DNA of 64,000 nt from Gambelia wislizenii (GCA_030847615.1 JAUMIR010000001.1:368210687-368274686); one strand, 5' to 3'. Shown: positions 1-10,446, counted from the first letter of the stretch. Made by a program: numbers and translations. Notes: generated by a model not told the origin, from the letters alone.

Positions 1-1126
1 ACTGATATGCATCCTTCTGTTCTTATTAGATATAAATTTTAAAAATCAAATAGCACACAGCCTGTCTCTCGTACATAGGTCTGGGGGCCCTTCAGAGGAA
101 CATTGGAAGTTGGCTTATACCGAGTCTGATCCATCTACTCCTGTATTATCAGCTCTTTCAGTAGCTCTTCAGGGTTACAGGCAGGATTCTTCTTTTCCAT
201 TCCTACCTGGAGTTCCCTGGTATGCCCTGGTGGTCTTCCATCCAAGTACTAAACAAGCCTGACACTGCATAGCTTCCAAAATCAGAAAAGATTTGGTGCG
301 TTCTATTGTAGCAACTTGGATGGAGAAAGCACCTTTATTGTTTAGAACAAGCTCCTCTAGATTCAGTGTTATATTTTTGACAGAATAATTGGATCACTAG
401 GAGAATGTCAGTTTTGCTCATATTGCACATAATTATTGAGTGGAGAAGCTGAACACAGGAAGAAATGCTTGTTCAGATTGAAAGATGTTATGACAGCTTA
501 CCGTCCAGTTATGATTCTGTCTGATTGCTCTTCCCAGCCACACAGGATAATTCCCAGAATTGTTTTATCTCTCTTCTTTAGCCTTTCTTCCTGCTTAGCT
601 AGCAGTGAGGTATTTTTGACATCACAAATTATTTCTGTGATGTCATTTATTATGAAGTCACTGTCTCTAGATTGTCCAGCTGAAGGTCAGAGAGCAGGGA
701 ATTACTGGTTGAACTGATCTTATGTAGATTTCTTTCTATTGAAAAACAGATAAACTAGGTGGACTTGAAAAACCTAGTTGCAACATGGATCCAGAAAGAA
801 GATTAGACACAAGATCTTAGGCTTACAAAGCATTGTACCTATAGCAATCATTTAAAGGATAAGCAGATTGATAATGCTCTAGTTAATTCTCCAGTTACAG
901 GGAAAACAACACTTGATGTTGGAAGATGGAGAGATAGACGTAACCTCTATGCATATAGTGCTTTAACCATGGCAGGCAAGGGTGAAACCTCTCCTTCACA
1001 GCTGTGCTTGATCCCAGAATTTTTGGGGGAGATGGAATTCTCTGTTTAATATTTGATACTACTTACATTGGTAGCCCACATTTAAAGAATGACAGCTTGT
1101 TTTAAAAACAGTGTCCTCTGAAAAAT
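1..1126. other. Non-genic DNA, no gene seen
   Basis: No open frame here resembles a known protein; the longest (436-717, plus) has no domain, no supported start and ordinary intergenic composition. The only recognisable unit is the 5S-derived fragment at about 216-303, listed separately. Confidence 0.6.
216..303 (-). repeat. 5S rRNA-derived SINE fragment
   Basis: The plus strand reads as a degraded reverse complement of the 5S rRNA internal region (TCCATCCAAGTACTAA, then AGCTTCCAAAATCAGA). These correspond to the box A to box C part of 5S rRNA. A better preserved copy at 29878-29965 is joined to a BovB-like SINE tail, so this is more likely part of a 5S-derived SINE than a 5S gene. It is too mutated to be a functional 5S rRNA. 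Confidence 0.7.
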
Positions 1127-1216
1127 CATGTAGAAGAATCAAAGGCTTTCACGGCCAGCATCCATAGATTTTCCTTGGTTTTTTCCCAGGCTGTGAGGCC
1201 ATGTTCTGGAATAGTT

Positions 1217-1262
1217 TCTTTCTGATGTTTCGTCTGCATCTGTGGCTGGCATCCTCAGAGAA
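1217..1262 (-). ncRNA. Hammerhead-ribozyme-like core, PLE left terminus
   Basis: Read on the minus strand, the segment gives CUGAGGA (fits the CUGANGA core), one extra U, a hairpin, then GAAAC and AUC, with UUCU and AGAA able to form stem I. Two base pairs of stem II are lost to substitutions, so this copy is probably inactive. The assignment rests on the known presence of hammerheads in PLE termini plus the visible core. Confidence 0.5.
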
Positions 1263-1434
1263 TGGTTGGGTAGGAGTGTATGTGGAGTTTATATGCTGTG
1301 AACCCCTGGTGGGGAGTATATGTAAATTTGTGTAATTGAATGGTTAGTTTCTGGGTATAGAAATGCAAGGCTCGTTAGTGTCTGATTGGCTAATGGTTGG
1401 TTGATAGGCCATTATCTGCTGGGAATCCACACAC

Positions 1435-1644
1435 ATGGATAGATACCTACACAAGAACTCCAGTCATCACCCAGGACAAAAAAGAAGCACTATAAAAACA
1501 TTGGTAGACCATGCAAAAAGGATCTGCGAACCCCATTACCTGAAGGATGAACTGAGATACCTAAACTGTGCCCTACAGGCTAATGGTTACTCCAGATCAG
1601 AAGTCACAAGAGCAGCCAGACCCAGAAAAAAAAAACAGGAATGA
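1435..1644 (+). pseudogene. PLE ORF remnant, region before the endonuclease
   Basis: An open stretch of 69 codons beginning DRYLHKNSSHHPGQK, with KRICEPHYLKDEL further on. This is the region between the reverse transcriptase and the GIY-YIG domain in PLE proteins. It ends in a stop after a lysine run, and the frame moves before the endonuclease segment at 1721. It is a piece of one broken polyprotein, so the methionine at 1435 is not a real start. Confidence 0.7.
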
Positions 1645-1720
1645 AGAAGAATAACAGCCACCCAAAGGGAAGGTATTTTTACCATACATCAAAGGAGTCA
1701 CAGACAGAATAGGGAAACTG

Positions 1721-2152
1721 ATGAGGAAACACAACCTCCAAACAATCTATAGACCAACCAGAAAAATCCAAGAAATGCTACGCTCAGTGAAGGACAAAAG
1801 AGACCCTCTCACAGCTGCAGGAGTTTACTGCATACTGTGCAGCTGTGGACAAGTTTATATAGGGACCACTAATCGCAGTGTGCAAACACGAATCAAGGAA
1901 CGTGAGAGACACTGCAGACTGGGCCAACCAGAAAAATCAGCAGTAGTAGAACATGTTATAAACCAACCTGGACACAAAATGTTATTTAAAAACACAGAAA
2001 TTCTGGACCAGGCCAATAACTATCATGTCAGAATGCACAGAGAAGCTATTGAAATCCACAAACAGCTGGACAACTTCAACAGTAGAGAACAAACCTTAAA
2101 AGTAAACAAAATCTGTCTCCCAGTTTTGAAATACAATAGAATTAAAACTTAA
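1721..2152 (+). pseudogene. PLE GIY-YIG endonuclease remnant
   Basis: An open stretch of 143 codons. GVYCI lies near residue 34, the paired cysteines CSCG at about 40-43, and VYIGTT at 45-50, followed by arginines at 52 and 57 and an EH pair at 77-78. This order matches the GIY-YIG nuclease of Penelope-like retroelements, which nicks the target DNA for retrotransposition. The expected GIY/YIG spacing is present with VYC and VYIG variants. Frame breaks upstream and the absent RT mean no working protein. The 3' end runs directly into the inverted terminal repeat. Confidence 0.8.
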
Positions 2153-2342
2153 CACTTACAAAGGAATTCCACCCAGGGACAGGGGGATTCCCAGCAGGTA
2201 ATGGCCCATCAACCAACCATCAGCCAAACAGACACTAATGAGCCTTGCATTTCTATAACCAGAAACTAACCATTCAATTACATATACTCCCCTCCAGAGG
2301 TTCACAGCATATAACCCCCCCCCCGACACTCCTGCCCAACCA

Positions 2343-2388
2343 TTCTCTGAAGATGCCAGCCACAGATGCAGGTGGAAAAACATCAGAA
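2343..2388 (+). ncRNA. Hammerhead-ribozyme-like core, PLE right terminus
   Basis: CTGAAGA at 2347-2353 is followed by one extra T, a GCCAGC arm with its partner near 2367-2373, and a damaged GAAA-type segment ending in ATC at 2382-2384. TTCT (2343-2346) can pair with AGAA (2385-2388) as stem I. The catalytic GAAA region carries extra bases, so activity is unlikely. Confidence 0.5.
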
Positions 2389-2452
2389 AGAAACTATTCC
2401 AGAACACGGCCTCACAGCCCGGAAAAAAACCAAGGCAAATCCATGTAGAAGA

Positions 2453-2785
2453 GCTCCTTAAAATCTGCTCACTCAAGATTTTCCTTGCCTGAGGATGTTT
2501 TTTCATGATCATAATCAGACTAATTACTCCAGTGATTCTCGGTGTCATGAGGTGATGGATCTTGTCTGTGTTCTAATCTGAACTTTAAAGGACCTCTCCA
2601 AGGTAAAGAATTTATTGCTGTGTTCGCATTCCTTGGTATCTTTGCCTACCCCTTTTCTTTGAATGCCTAAACTGTATTTCTAAATACTGTACTCAACTGA
2701 AGTTTTAAGCTACTGCAGTGCTAGAGGTTTGAGGACTGAAGGAAAATGTCACAGGGAGGGGCAGAATTCATACATGCCCTCTGGC
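2453..2785. other. Non-genic DNA, nothing recognised
   Basis: About 330 bp of unique-looking sequence between the PLE and the next repeat. No coding or repeat signal recognised. Confidence 0.5.
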
Positions 2786-3096
2786 ATTTCACAGATGAAA
2801 ATCAGGGCACATGTGGCCAAGCAACATCAGAGTGTGATTAAGATGACTGAAGTTATTAATGAGGAAGAACACAAAAACTAAGAGAAGCTGCAGCAGTTTG
2901 CTTTTTCCTGAGCCTACTGGGAAGGGCATGATTCTGCCCCCTCCTCTCCTCTCCCCACCCCCCACCGAGTAAACTGAGTGCAAATTACTTTTGCCTAGTT
3001 TCCAGCAACTGAAGTAAGCTGAGGACAAAGCAGCAGGAGGAAACAGAAACTGGGACATTTTAAAAGCAGCTGTAAAAGAGGCTAAACAGAGGATTA

Positions 3097-3540
3097 CAGT
3101 TGGACCCCCATATCTGCAGGGGATTGCTTCCAGGCCCCTCTGCGGATAATGAATTCTGTGGATAATAGTGAACACCCTCCCCCGTCACCATTGCCACCAC
3201 AGGAGCCATGGGGGGGGGAGAAGGGAGGTGAGACCTTTCCTCCCCTCCCTTTGACACCTGTCAACATCACCGCCACTGGAGCCATCCCTCCAGGTGAAGG
3301 GAGAAGGGAAGCAAGACCTCTCCTCCCCTCCCTTCACCCCCCCCCCCGTTGCCATTGCCGCCCTGGAAGCCATCGGGAAGGGAGAAGGGAGGTGAAACCT
3401 CTCTCCCCTCCCTTCACCCCCCATCGCCTTTGCCACCACAGAAGCCATCCAGAAGCCTCCTCCCCTCCCTCCCCCACTGTCACCAACTGCAGATAATTGA
3501 ATCAGCGGTTGGTGAATCAGTGGATACGGGTGCACTACTG
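3097..3540 (+). mobile_element. pogo/Tigger-like MITE with internal minisatellite
   Basis: Begins CAGTTGGACCCCCATAT and ends with the inverted ATACGGGTGCACTACTG, flanked by TA on both sides (3095-3096 and 3541-3542). The terminus resembles the CAGTTGGCCCTCCGTATCC ends of vertebrate Tigger-type elements, which duplicate TA. Related copies are at 14005-14212, 51640-51907 and 55140-55357. The middle is replaced by a GC-rich, strand-biased tandem array. No transposase is present. Confidence 0.7.
3180..3480. repeat. GC-rich degenerate minisatellite
   Basis: Three to four imperfect units of roughly 80-100 bp. Each has GCCATTGCCGCC-like and GGGAGAAGGGAGGTGA blocks followed by a C/T run (CTCCCCTCCCTTCACC). 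Open frames on both strands through it are proline-, glycine- or arginine-rich artefacts of the repeat. Confidence 0.65.
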
Positions 3541-3829
3541 TATTTGGGACTGTCTCTGCCAAATTGGGACAGTTAGAGGATATATTCTTACAGAGGGGGG
3601 AATACCCTCATTTTGCCCCTCCCCCTAAAGCTACCTCCTTGGGCACACCAGCCTCCCTCAGTAATCCTGAAAAAGCCCCCTCACCCCTGGCCTGTGTAGG
3701 CCCCCACCTCTCGCCAACTGCTCAATTCCTTTTCCCCCGCCACGTGAGCAGCACTGAAGGAACTTCAGAATAAACCTCAGCCTCCCATTGTTCTCCTTTG
3801 ACTATTTTTCTTCAGAAACACTGACCTTT

Positions 3830-3915
3830 GGATGGTATTTTAATTTTTGTAAGTCGCCCCGATTGTTTTTAACAGAGGGGTGGGATAATAATAATAATAA
3901 TAATAATAATAATTA
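3830..3915 (+). repeat. L2-type LINE 3' tail with (TAA)n
   Basis: TTTTGTAAGTCGCCCCGAT followed by a GTGGGATAATAATAA array. L2-type 3' ends in squamates commonly carry a CGCCCCGA block and a short tandem tail. Only the tail is kept. Confidence 0.55.
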
Positions 3916-4049
3916 AAAAGTTCTGTATAATAACACAATTCTTGTTGAGTTGAATATTAGAACTTTGTATAAGGCACTAGAGTTAGACTCCATCCCTGGG
4001 TCTTTTTGTTTGCTCTCTATTTTAGTTTCAGTTTCAATTGTGTTCTCTA

Positions 4050-5091
4050 CACAACCATTAGAGAACCTAAAGGGTGCTCTGCAGTGGCTCCTCTTCGTCT
4101 TGGAAAGATGTGACCAGTGGGGTGCCACAGGGTTCTGTCCTGGGCCCAGTGCTATTCAACATCTTTATCAATGACTTGGATGAGGGAATTAGGGGCATAC
4201 TTATCACATTTGCAGATGACACCAAATTAGGAGGAGTAGCTAATACCCTAGAGGACAGAATCAAATTCAAAATGACTTGGATAGACTGGAGAGCTGAGCC
4301 AAAGCTAACAAAATGAAATTCAATATGGAGAAATGTAAGGTACTGCACTTAGGGCAGAAAAATGAAATACATAGGTATAGGATGGGGGAGACCTGGCTGA
4401 ACGAGACTACATGCGAAAGGGATCTAGGAGTCCTAGTTGACCACAAGTTGAACATGAGTCAACAGTGCGGTGCGGCAGCTAAAAAGGCCAATGCGATTTT
4501 GGGCTGCATCAATAGAAGTATAGTGTCTAGATCAAGGGAAGTAATAGTGCCACTCTATTCTGCCTTGGTCAGGCCTCACCTAGAATACTGTGTCCAGTTC
4601 TGGGTACCACAATTCAAAACGGATAATGAAAATTGGAGCATGTCCAGAGAAGGGCAACTAAATGGTGAAAGGTCTCGAAACCATGCCTTATGAGGGAAGA
4701 ATTAGGGAGCTGGGTATGTTTAGCCTGGAAAAAAGACAGTTAATGGGCGATATGATAGCTCTGTTTAAGTACTTGAAGGGGTGTCATGTTGAGGATGGAG
4801 CAATCTTGTTTTCTGCTGCTCTAGAGACTAGAACACGGAGCAATGGATGCAAGCTCCAGGAACAGAAATTCCACCTCAACACTAGGAGGAACTTTTTGAC
4901 AGTAAGAGCTGTCCGGCAGTGGAACGCACTCCCTCGGAGCGTGGTGGAGTCTCCTTCCTTTGGAAGTCTTTAACAGAGGCTGGATGGCCATCTGTCGGGG
5001 ATGCTTTGATCATGATTTCCTGTGTGGCAGGGGGTTGGACTGCATGGCCCTCATGGTCTCTTCCAACTCTACAATTCTATGATTCTATTAA
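4050..5091 (+). mobile_element. CR1 LINE, 5'-truncated 3' end
   Basis: Encodes the C-terminal half of a CR1 reverse transcriptase in shifted frames: [20 protein letters not shown] at about 4110, the catalytic FADDTKLGG at about 4210, then ERDLGVLVDHKLNMS and RPHLEYCVQFW. The 3' untranslated end has GGTTGGACTGCATGGCC and finishes with the CR1 hallmark ATTCTATGATTCTAT at about 5075-5090. Frameshifts near 4316 and 4660 and an internal stop make it dead. CR1 normally copies only its 3' end on insertion, which fits the 1-kb length. Confidence 0.92.
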
Positions 5092-5200
5092 GGAAGAAGC
5101 ATGTTTGTTTGTTTATAGTAAGAAATAAGAGTTGAATAATTCTGCACTTACGATGTTATGTAGAACAGGATTGGGGCTATTTACTAACGAGTGAATTTAA

Positions 5201-5967
5201 AGACTTTATCAGACTATAAGTTTTAAAATGTTCTTTTGCCAACATAGAAAAACACATTTCTATGCCGGCAAAAGACCCCCCCACAAACACTTACCTCCTT
5301 TCCCAGCAAAGTCTCCTTGGCAATAAAGAGCCCCGTTTACTTTCTTGCTTGAAATCTTGTGCGATTTTGTCACATGGGAAATTCAAAAATATAAAGAAGA
5401 CTACCTAGATTTTCAGACAACACCGTTATAGTGTTATTATTCCACTTTATTTGTTATGGCTGCCTCCTGTGGAATCCTGGGATTTGCAGTTTAGGGAGGG
5501 GCATTTACAACTCTCAGCCAGAGAGCTCTTAGGCCTCACTAAACTACAAACCCCAGAATTCCACAGGAGGAAGCTAGAGCAGTTAAAGTGGAATAGTAAC
5601 ACTATAACAGTGTAGTCTGAAAAAAGTTGCACAAAGCACACACACATATTTTAAAGGTCCCAAGTAACCCAGGGAAGGTTAAAAAAAAAGTCTCTTAATG
5701 TAGATGTCCCGATCTGACCCAGAAATGTTCGCGCTGGAGAGGGCATTGTTGGGGTAAGTATGAGATTTAAAGGGACAGAGGGATTGCATGCTGGCAATGC
5801 CAGCAAAAAAGCGGCAGGGGATCTATTGACAGCTTAAGCCATCAATTAAAAACGACATGTTTTGGTCTGTTTTTAACCATGAAAGAGCAATGTCGTCTGA
5901 TCTGCGCACCCTTTTGCAGTTATGTGGCATCGTGATGATGCTGTATTTTCCATGTCTGATAAAGTCC
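5201..5967 (-). mobile_element. 3-bp-TSD MITE, GGACTTTATCAGAC type, copy a
   Basis: Left end AGACTTTATCAGAC, right end GTCTGATAAAGTCC. Internal landmarks match the copy at 12344-12925: TTCTTTTGCC, CACTTACCT, CACATGGGAAATTCAAAAA, GTAACCCAGGGAAGG and the AGCCATCAATTAAAAA stretch. A second element (5408-5625) sits inside it; without that the unit is about 550 bp. Non-coding. The flanking trinucleotides, TAA and AAA, differ by one base. Confidence 0.7.
5408..5625. mobile_element. Palindromic MITE, GATTTTCAGACAACAC type, nested
   Basis: A palindrome of about 218 bp: the left arm contains GTTATAGTGTTATTATTCCAC and GGAATCCTGGGATTTGCAGT, and the right arm has the complement (AACTACAAACCCCAGAATTCC, GTGGAATAGTAACACTATAA). 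It splits the host MITE between AAATTCAAAAATATAAAGAA and GTTGCACAAAGCAC, so it is the younger insertion. Related copies are at 45144-45364 and about 63255-63450. Confidence 0.75.
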
Positions 5968-6149
5968 AAAGACTGATCTGGAAAAAGAACACTATCTACC
6001 CTGTAGCATTTTAATAGAATCATTTAATTATAGAATTGGTAGGGACTGCAACGGTCATCTAGTCCAATCAAATTTGTTTGTTGTTTTCTTTTTGTGTACT
6101 TAATAAGATGATGATGATGATGATAGTAACTTTCTTACTCCATGGATCA

Positions 6150-6665
6150 AGGCAGGGAACAACAACTAAAATATAATAAATTATTTTTATTTTATAATTA
6201 TATAAAATATAATACATAACATCAGTTAAAAACACATGACATCAGTTAAAACACATAACTTCAATGTCGAAAAACATATAAGACCAATATATATTAAAAC
6301 AACCAGTCCATACTTTAAAATTTATAATTTAAATTCATAATTTAAAAAATTGCCAGAAGTGACTGTTCTTTAATGATGATTTAAATTTAGACAGTGTATT
6401 CAGCTGTCAAATGACTTCCAGCAGGCCATTCCACAGTCTAGGGGTGGCTGAAGAAAAAGTCCTCTGCTTGACAGCTGTCAATCTAGTTCTCGCTGACTGG
6501 AGTAAATATCCACCAGAGGACCTGAGCATATGGGATGGATTACACAAGAGGAGGTGATCCCGTAGGTAACCTGGGCCAAAGCCATGTAGAGCTTTAAGCA
6601 AAGACAGTTTATATGCTGCTGATGCACATCTTAAGTGTCCATAATCAGTGCTTCTTGGAGTCCTA
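6150..6665 (-). mobile_element. L2 LINE fragment, antisense
   Basis: On the minus strand (6679-6407) the frame encodes LKALHGFGPGYLRDHLL, then QRTFSSATPRLWNGLL. This aligns by eye with the L2 ORF2 C-terminus in the copy at 20380-23735 (KALNGMGPTYLWDHLL, QRTFSAIAPRLWNGLL). The rest toward 6150 is AT-rich LINE 3' sequence with an imperfect tail. Only the last domain is kept. Confidence 0.8.
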
Positions 6666-9190
6666 TACAGAGAAGGCAAGTTTTTGTGTGTGCATGAAAT
6701 TTAAAACATTAAACAGCACTTTAGACAAATCCATTCTGGATCCCAGATAAATGCAGTTATATTTAGTAGAGGGACTAACAAAACATAAACATTTAAAAAA
6801 TTCCAGCAAGATGTTTAGGCTCCCACCTTCTTTGGACTTTATCACATGATAGGTTTGTGGCATGATTGCACTGGCTTAGTTCCATGTTTGAGCTTTCCTT
6901 ATCACACAATATCATATGTTTCCTATTGTTGCATTGCATTTCCATCATTATTGGATCACATCTTTTCATTGATGGGAAAATTCCATTAATGGCTGCAATA
7001 TCACTGCTTCTGCTGCAATCATTTTGTTCTGCTGCAGTTCTGATGTTCTGGCGGTCATGTGGTGTGAGGGAGCATGGGTCCCCCCCTTCTTATTCCCAAG
7101 CAGCATGAAGTCACTCTTTTTCCCGTGTCTGGACGAAGAGGACATTGTGGTGCATAGGAACAATGTTGTTTTTACTCCATTCCCTGGTAGGTTTTTCTTT
7201 TTCTTTGTTTTGCCATAATTACACAATTGTGCTACTGCAGCAGGTGGTCAGCATGCCACAATTACAGCAGTGCCCTCCATTTGTGGTGGTTTCTACCATT
7301 TTGGATTTATGGTGGGGGTTGTGAGTGCTGTGTGAATTTGAAATTATGTGGAACCACCATTCCTCCCACAACTGGTGGTTGTCCATGTGTTATAGCCTTC
7401 ATTGCTTTTACCTCTTTCCTTTAATTATCACTCTGAACTCATGTGCCATTCCATACCTCAGTTTTTCTAGTCACTTTTTCTTCCAGGGTATATCCAGAAT
7501 AATATGTTTGGGCGGGGCTGGACTCCCATGCATTCACACCCCTGCCCAGCAGCTAGGCATGAAGTAGGTAGACATAGACTCCCCTGAGGAGAAGGTTGGT
7601 GCAGAGACTAGATTACATAAATCATGCTACAGTTGGATCATTTGTTTTTATGTGTGAGAGCAAATGTATGATGTGGTTCTGATACATGGCTATGGTTATG
7701 GGGTGTGGAAATATATAATGGTTGGACTACTAGAAATTGCCAGTGAGAGAGAGAGAAAGAGAGAAGGAAGAAGAGGGAGAAGGTCTAAGGAGCTAATGCT
7801 TCCCCTCCATCCCTTGGGTATTGCACCTAATGCCCATGCCATACTGCTAATAAACTTTCAGTGGCAAAGAGACTTTAAGGGCTTCTATGACCAGACTGCT
7901 CATCTATTTTAGATAGTATATTTTGCTATGTAATGTGCTGCTTTGTGGAATGTATATGCACACTTACATTAATGTATCTGGATGCATTCCTGTGCATGTA
8001 TACTGTAGGTACGTTATCCTCAATGTGTTGTTATTTCATCCAAAGGATGACAAGTAATGGTTCTCTTCTCATTGGATTTCAGTTGTTCTGAGCAAGTTCT
8101 CAGAAAGCATTTGCTGTTCTAGGACTTGAGGAACAAAAACTACCACCTCTAAAGCTGGCAATGGTGGGTTAAATTGCTTCTTCCTTGCTTCACCTTTTGT
8201 GACCACAATCTGATTCCTCCCTTGCTTTTCAGATCTCTGACTTTTGGTTCATATTTGCCTGCTCAGAATCAAAGTGAAGTAGCCAAGGTGGCAATTTATG
8301 GAAGGTTGGTGTATTTCAAAATGGATGACTGATGTTAGGTCTTGTCTTCTAGTCTGAGACTGTATAGTGAAGCTATGGGTCTACTCTGGTTGGCACTAAC
8401 CAATAAGATTTAGGCCAGAGTTTCTCTCTTTTCCCCTAATGCAGTTGGATCTGATGGCATTTCTGTACTGATGACTGGCAAAGCAGATAAGCTGTGAGGT
8501 TCACATTTATCTTGATGTGCTCTCTTTCTCCCTCTCTACTCTGATGGTTCCAGCTGTCTTGAACAGACTATATCTTGTTTTGAATGTAAGTAGGAGAGAG
8601 ATCTGAATGGAAACACTGACCAAATATTGTACTGAACTGAGAATGATACCACATGCTCAAGGATCATTATTTATTGGTCTGTCCTCTTCACACATAATAC
8701 AAAGATGTGGGGTTTTTCATAACAGTGAAAGGTAGGGCTGGATATAGAAGAGGCATTGCATCCTTGCTATTTCATGCTTTATTTCTTTAAAGTCAATTGC
8801 TCCTGTCATTTTTCTCCATTCTCAACTCCAGCATCTGCAAGTGAGCTAGGAACAGGAAAAAAAAAAAAAAATGGCCGGAGCAATAGGCTTACAGGGCTGT
8901 AAGCCCCGAGGTACATGCACTTCCCCCACTGATACGCTCCTTTGCTGCTAAGGTAAGATGATCACATCAAACAATTTAGGATATGGTTTGGATTTCAGAT
9001 TAAAAAAAAAAAGATCAGTGAATTGTACAACTCTCTTCATCCTCCTCATGCCATTTTAATTTTTTTAAAAAAAATATTTTACAATATAATACAAAATTAC
9101 AAAAAATATAAAGATAAAATATAAATATGTTACAAACATAATGTGCAATATTGGGGCAGCATAACTAGGAATCTTTACAATTTAAGATAT
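6666..9190. other. Non-genic DNA with simple-sequence patches
   Basis: About 2.5 kb with no recognised gene or clear transposon. It holds a purine run at about 7742-7785, poly-A tracts at about 8859-8872 and 9001-9012, and an AT-rich stretch at 9055-9130. Frames of up to 93 codons show no domain. Confidence 0.55.
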
Positions 9191-9196
9191 ACATGG

Positions 9197-9226
9197 GCGA
9201 AGAAAAGCCAGAGAGAGAGAGAGAGA
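9197..9226 (+). repeat. LINE 3'-tail remnant with (GA)n
   Basis: GCGAAGAAAAGCCAGAGAGA followed by a GA run. The same GCGAAGAAAAGCCAGAG string ends the LINE fragments at 16064-17125 and 26302-26472, so this is the extreme 3' tail of that family with its simple-repeat extension. Confidence 0.6.
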
Positions 9227-9329
9227 AATATATACCAATGTCGTCGAGTGTCCCTGACTCCCATTAATGAGAATAAAATATAACAGATATAGTAAAAAAC
9301 AAAAAACCAATGTTGCAAAAAACATTGCA

Positions 9330-9666
9330 TCTATCTATATAAAATGCTTGGGTATGTTTCCTTTCCCAGTGTGCTGGTTGGCAGTTTAGGAAACATACAC
9401 AACCAATCCCCTCCCTCCTCTCACTCCCTCAGCCAATCACCACCCACATGCAAATTTCCTCTTCACCTCACAATCCACTCCTGCCACTCAATCTGCATCT
9501 ACACCCCCAGCCTCACAAGGGCCCCTCCCTCCTCTCACTCCCTCAGCCACTCACCACCCACATGTAAAACAATGCAATATTTTTTCCTAAAATAATAGTG
9601 TGTGGCTGAATCATGTGAACCTTTCAAATCTACTATAATGGCACATGTTACACTGGGTGCAGCTAG
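9330..9666 (+). mobile_element. Non-autonomous Helitron-like unit
   Basis: Starts TCTATCTATATAAAATGC and ends GGGTGCAGCTAG, consistent with Helitron ends (5' TC, 3' CTRR) and with no target duplication. Interior blocks CCAGTGTGCTGGTTGG, CCTCAGCCAATCACC and CACCTCACAATCCACTC recur in order, inverted, at 15722-17229. Two internal copies of CTCCCTCCTCTCACTCC lie about 110 bp apart. There is no Rep/helicase. The 3' hairpin is short (CTG..CAG), so the Helitron call is probable, not certain. Confidence 0.5.
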
Positions 9667-9891
9667 CTTGTATTTATTCCTTTCATAGTCCTGACTTGGC
9701 AAGTTAATTTATTCAGAGCAATAGGCCAGATTTTTTTCATCCAAGATTGAATGTTGAATTCTGCCATGTTTTCCCAATATCTAGTAATTTCCGGTCTAGC
9801 TTCCATTAGGAATTACATATTGACTCTTTATAGAAGAGGGTTGCAGCATCATTAACAAAAATTGATACCAATAGCAATTGAGGGGCCAGTG

Positions 9892-10446
9892 TGGTGTACT
9901 GGCTTGAGTGTTGGATTGGGACTCTGGGGACCAGGGTCTGAATCCTTGCTCAGCTATGGAAGCCCATAGGGTGACCTTGGGCAAGTCACAGTCTTCCAGC
10001 CTCAGAGAAAGGCAAAGGCAAACTTAGGACATTTTCAGACGATCCTTGCGGGAGAGCAGCGTGGCAGGGGGTCCATTTCGGACGATGCCGTCCCTGCAGC
10101 AAAATCGTCCGTGTCTCTTCCGTTTAGGATTGGAGCTTGCCGCGCCATATTCAGCCAGATTTTATTCATGGAGGTTGTCTGTGAATAAAATCTGGCTGAA
10201 TATGGTGCGGCAGGCTCCAATGCTAAACGGAAGAGACACGAATGATTTCGCCGCAGGGACAGTGTCGTACGAAATGGACCCCCTGCCGTGCTGCAGCTAC
10301 GAAGCTATCCTGCTCGATCCTTGCGCTGCAAGGATTTTCTGAAAAAGTCTTTACTCTGAACAAATCTTGCCAAGAAAACCCCATGATAGGTTTGCCTTTG
10401 AGTCACAATAGGTAAGAAATGACTTGAAGGCACATAAGAACAACAC
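9892..10446 (+). mobile_element. Sauria-type SINE split by a hairpin MITE
   Basis: A tRNA-derived head (GGGGCCAGTGTGGTGTACTG), a body with TGACCTTGGGCAAGTCACA, then, after a 324-bp insertion, CAAATCTTGCCAAGAAAACC and a BovB-like tail ending ACTTGAAGGCACATAAGAAC. The same body and tail order is seen without a gap at 10756-10970. SINEs with a tRNA head and BovB-type tail are characteristic of squamates. The insertion point is at TTA 10024-10026. Confidence 0.88.
10027..10350. mobile_element. Long-hairpin MITE, copy 1
   Basis: Terminal GGACATTTTCAGACGATCC and an inverted, partly decayed right end, with TTA on both sides (10024-10026, 10351-10353). Nearly the whole 324 bp is one palindrome centred near 10175-10180; arms share GTCCATTTCGGACGATGCCG and the CCATATTCAGCCAGATTTTA segment. 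No coding capacity: the frames on both strands are mirror products of the palindrome. GG-starting termini and a TTA duplication point to the PIF/Harbinger group, by inference. Confidence 0.8.

Larger units (their letters stand above)
1127..2452 (+). mobile_element. Penelope-like element with inverted termini
   Basis: A truncated Penelope-like element (PLE) bounded by an 11-bp target duplication, CATGTAGAAGA, at 1127-1137 and 2442-2452. The termini at about 1138-1434 and 2153-2441 are inverted copies of each other (for example GATGCCAGCCACAGATGCAG on the right and its complement on the left). Between them is coding sequence for the linker and GIY-YIG endonuclease, in two frames. The reverse transcriptase is missing. 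PLEs are known for terminal repeats in direct or inverted order and for hammerhead ribozymes in them; both features are visible here. Close to the Neptune/Poseidon type by the endonuclease, but the subfamily is not proven. Confidence 0.85.
2786..3590 (+). repeat. Dispersed repeat A, copy 1, interrupted
   Basis: First copy of an unclassified repeat also found at 27866-28240, 28700-28872 and 40200-41638. Shared landmarks include TTTCACAGATGAAAA, TTATTAATGAGGAAGAACAC and a terminal GGGACAGTTRGAGG. The copy is split by a TA-flanked MITE at 3097-3540: its last 45 bp (AAATTGGGACAGTTAGAGG) resume at 3543. The full repeat without insertion is about 370 bp. The class is unknown; short terminal CATACCCTCC-like inverted ends in the 27866 copy suggest a non-autonomous DNA transposon. 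Confidence 0.6.

Noticed and set aside
3149..3562. Proline- and arginine-rich frames on both strands
   Set aside because: Produced by the GC-rich minisatellite inside a MITE; overlapping frames on both strands show similar artefacts.
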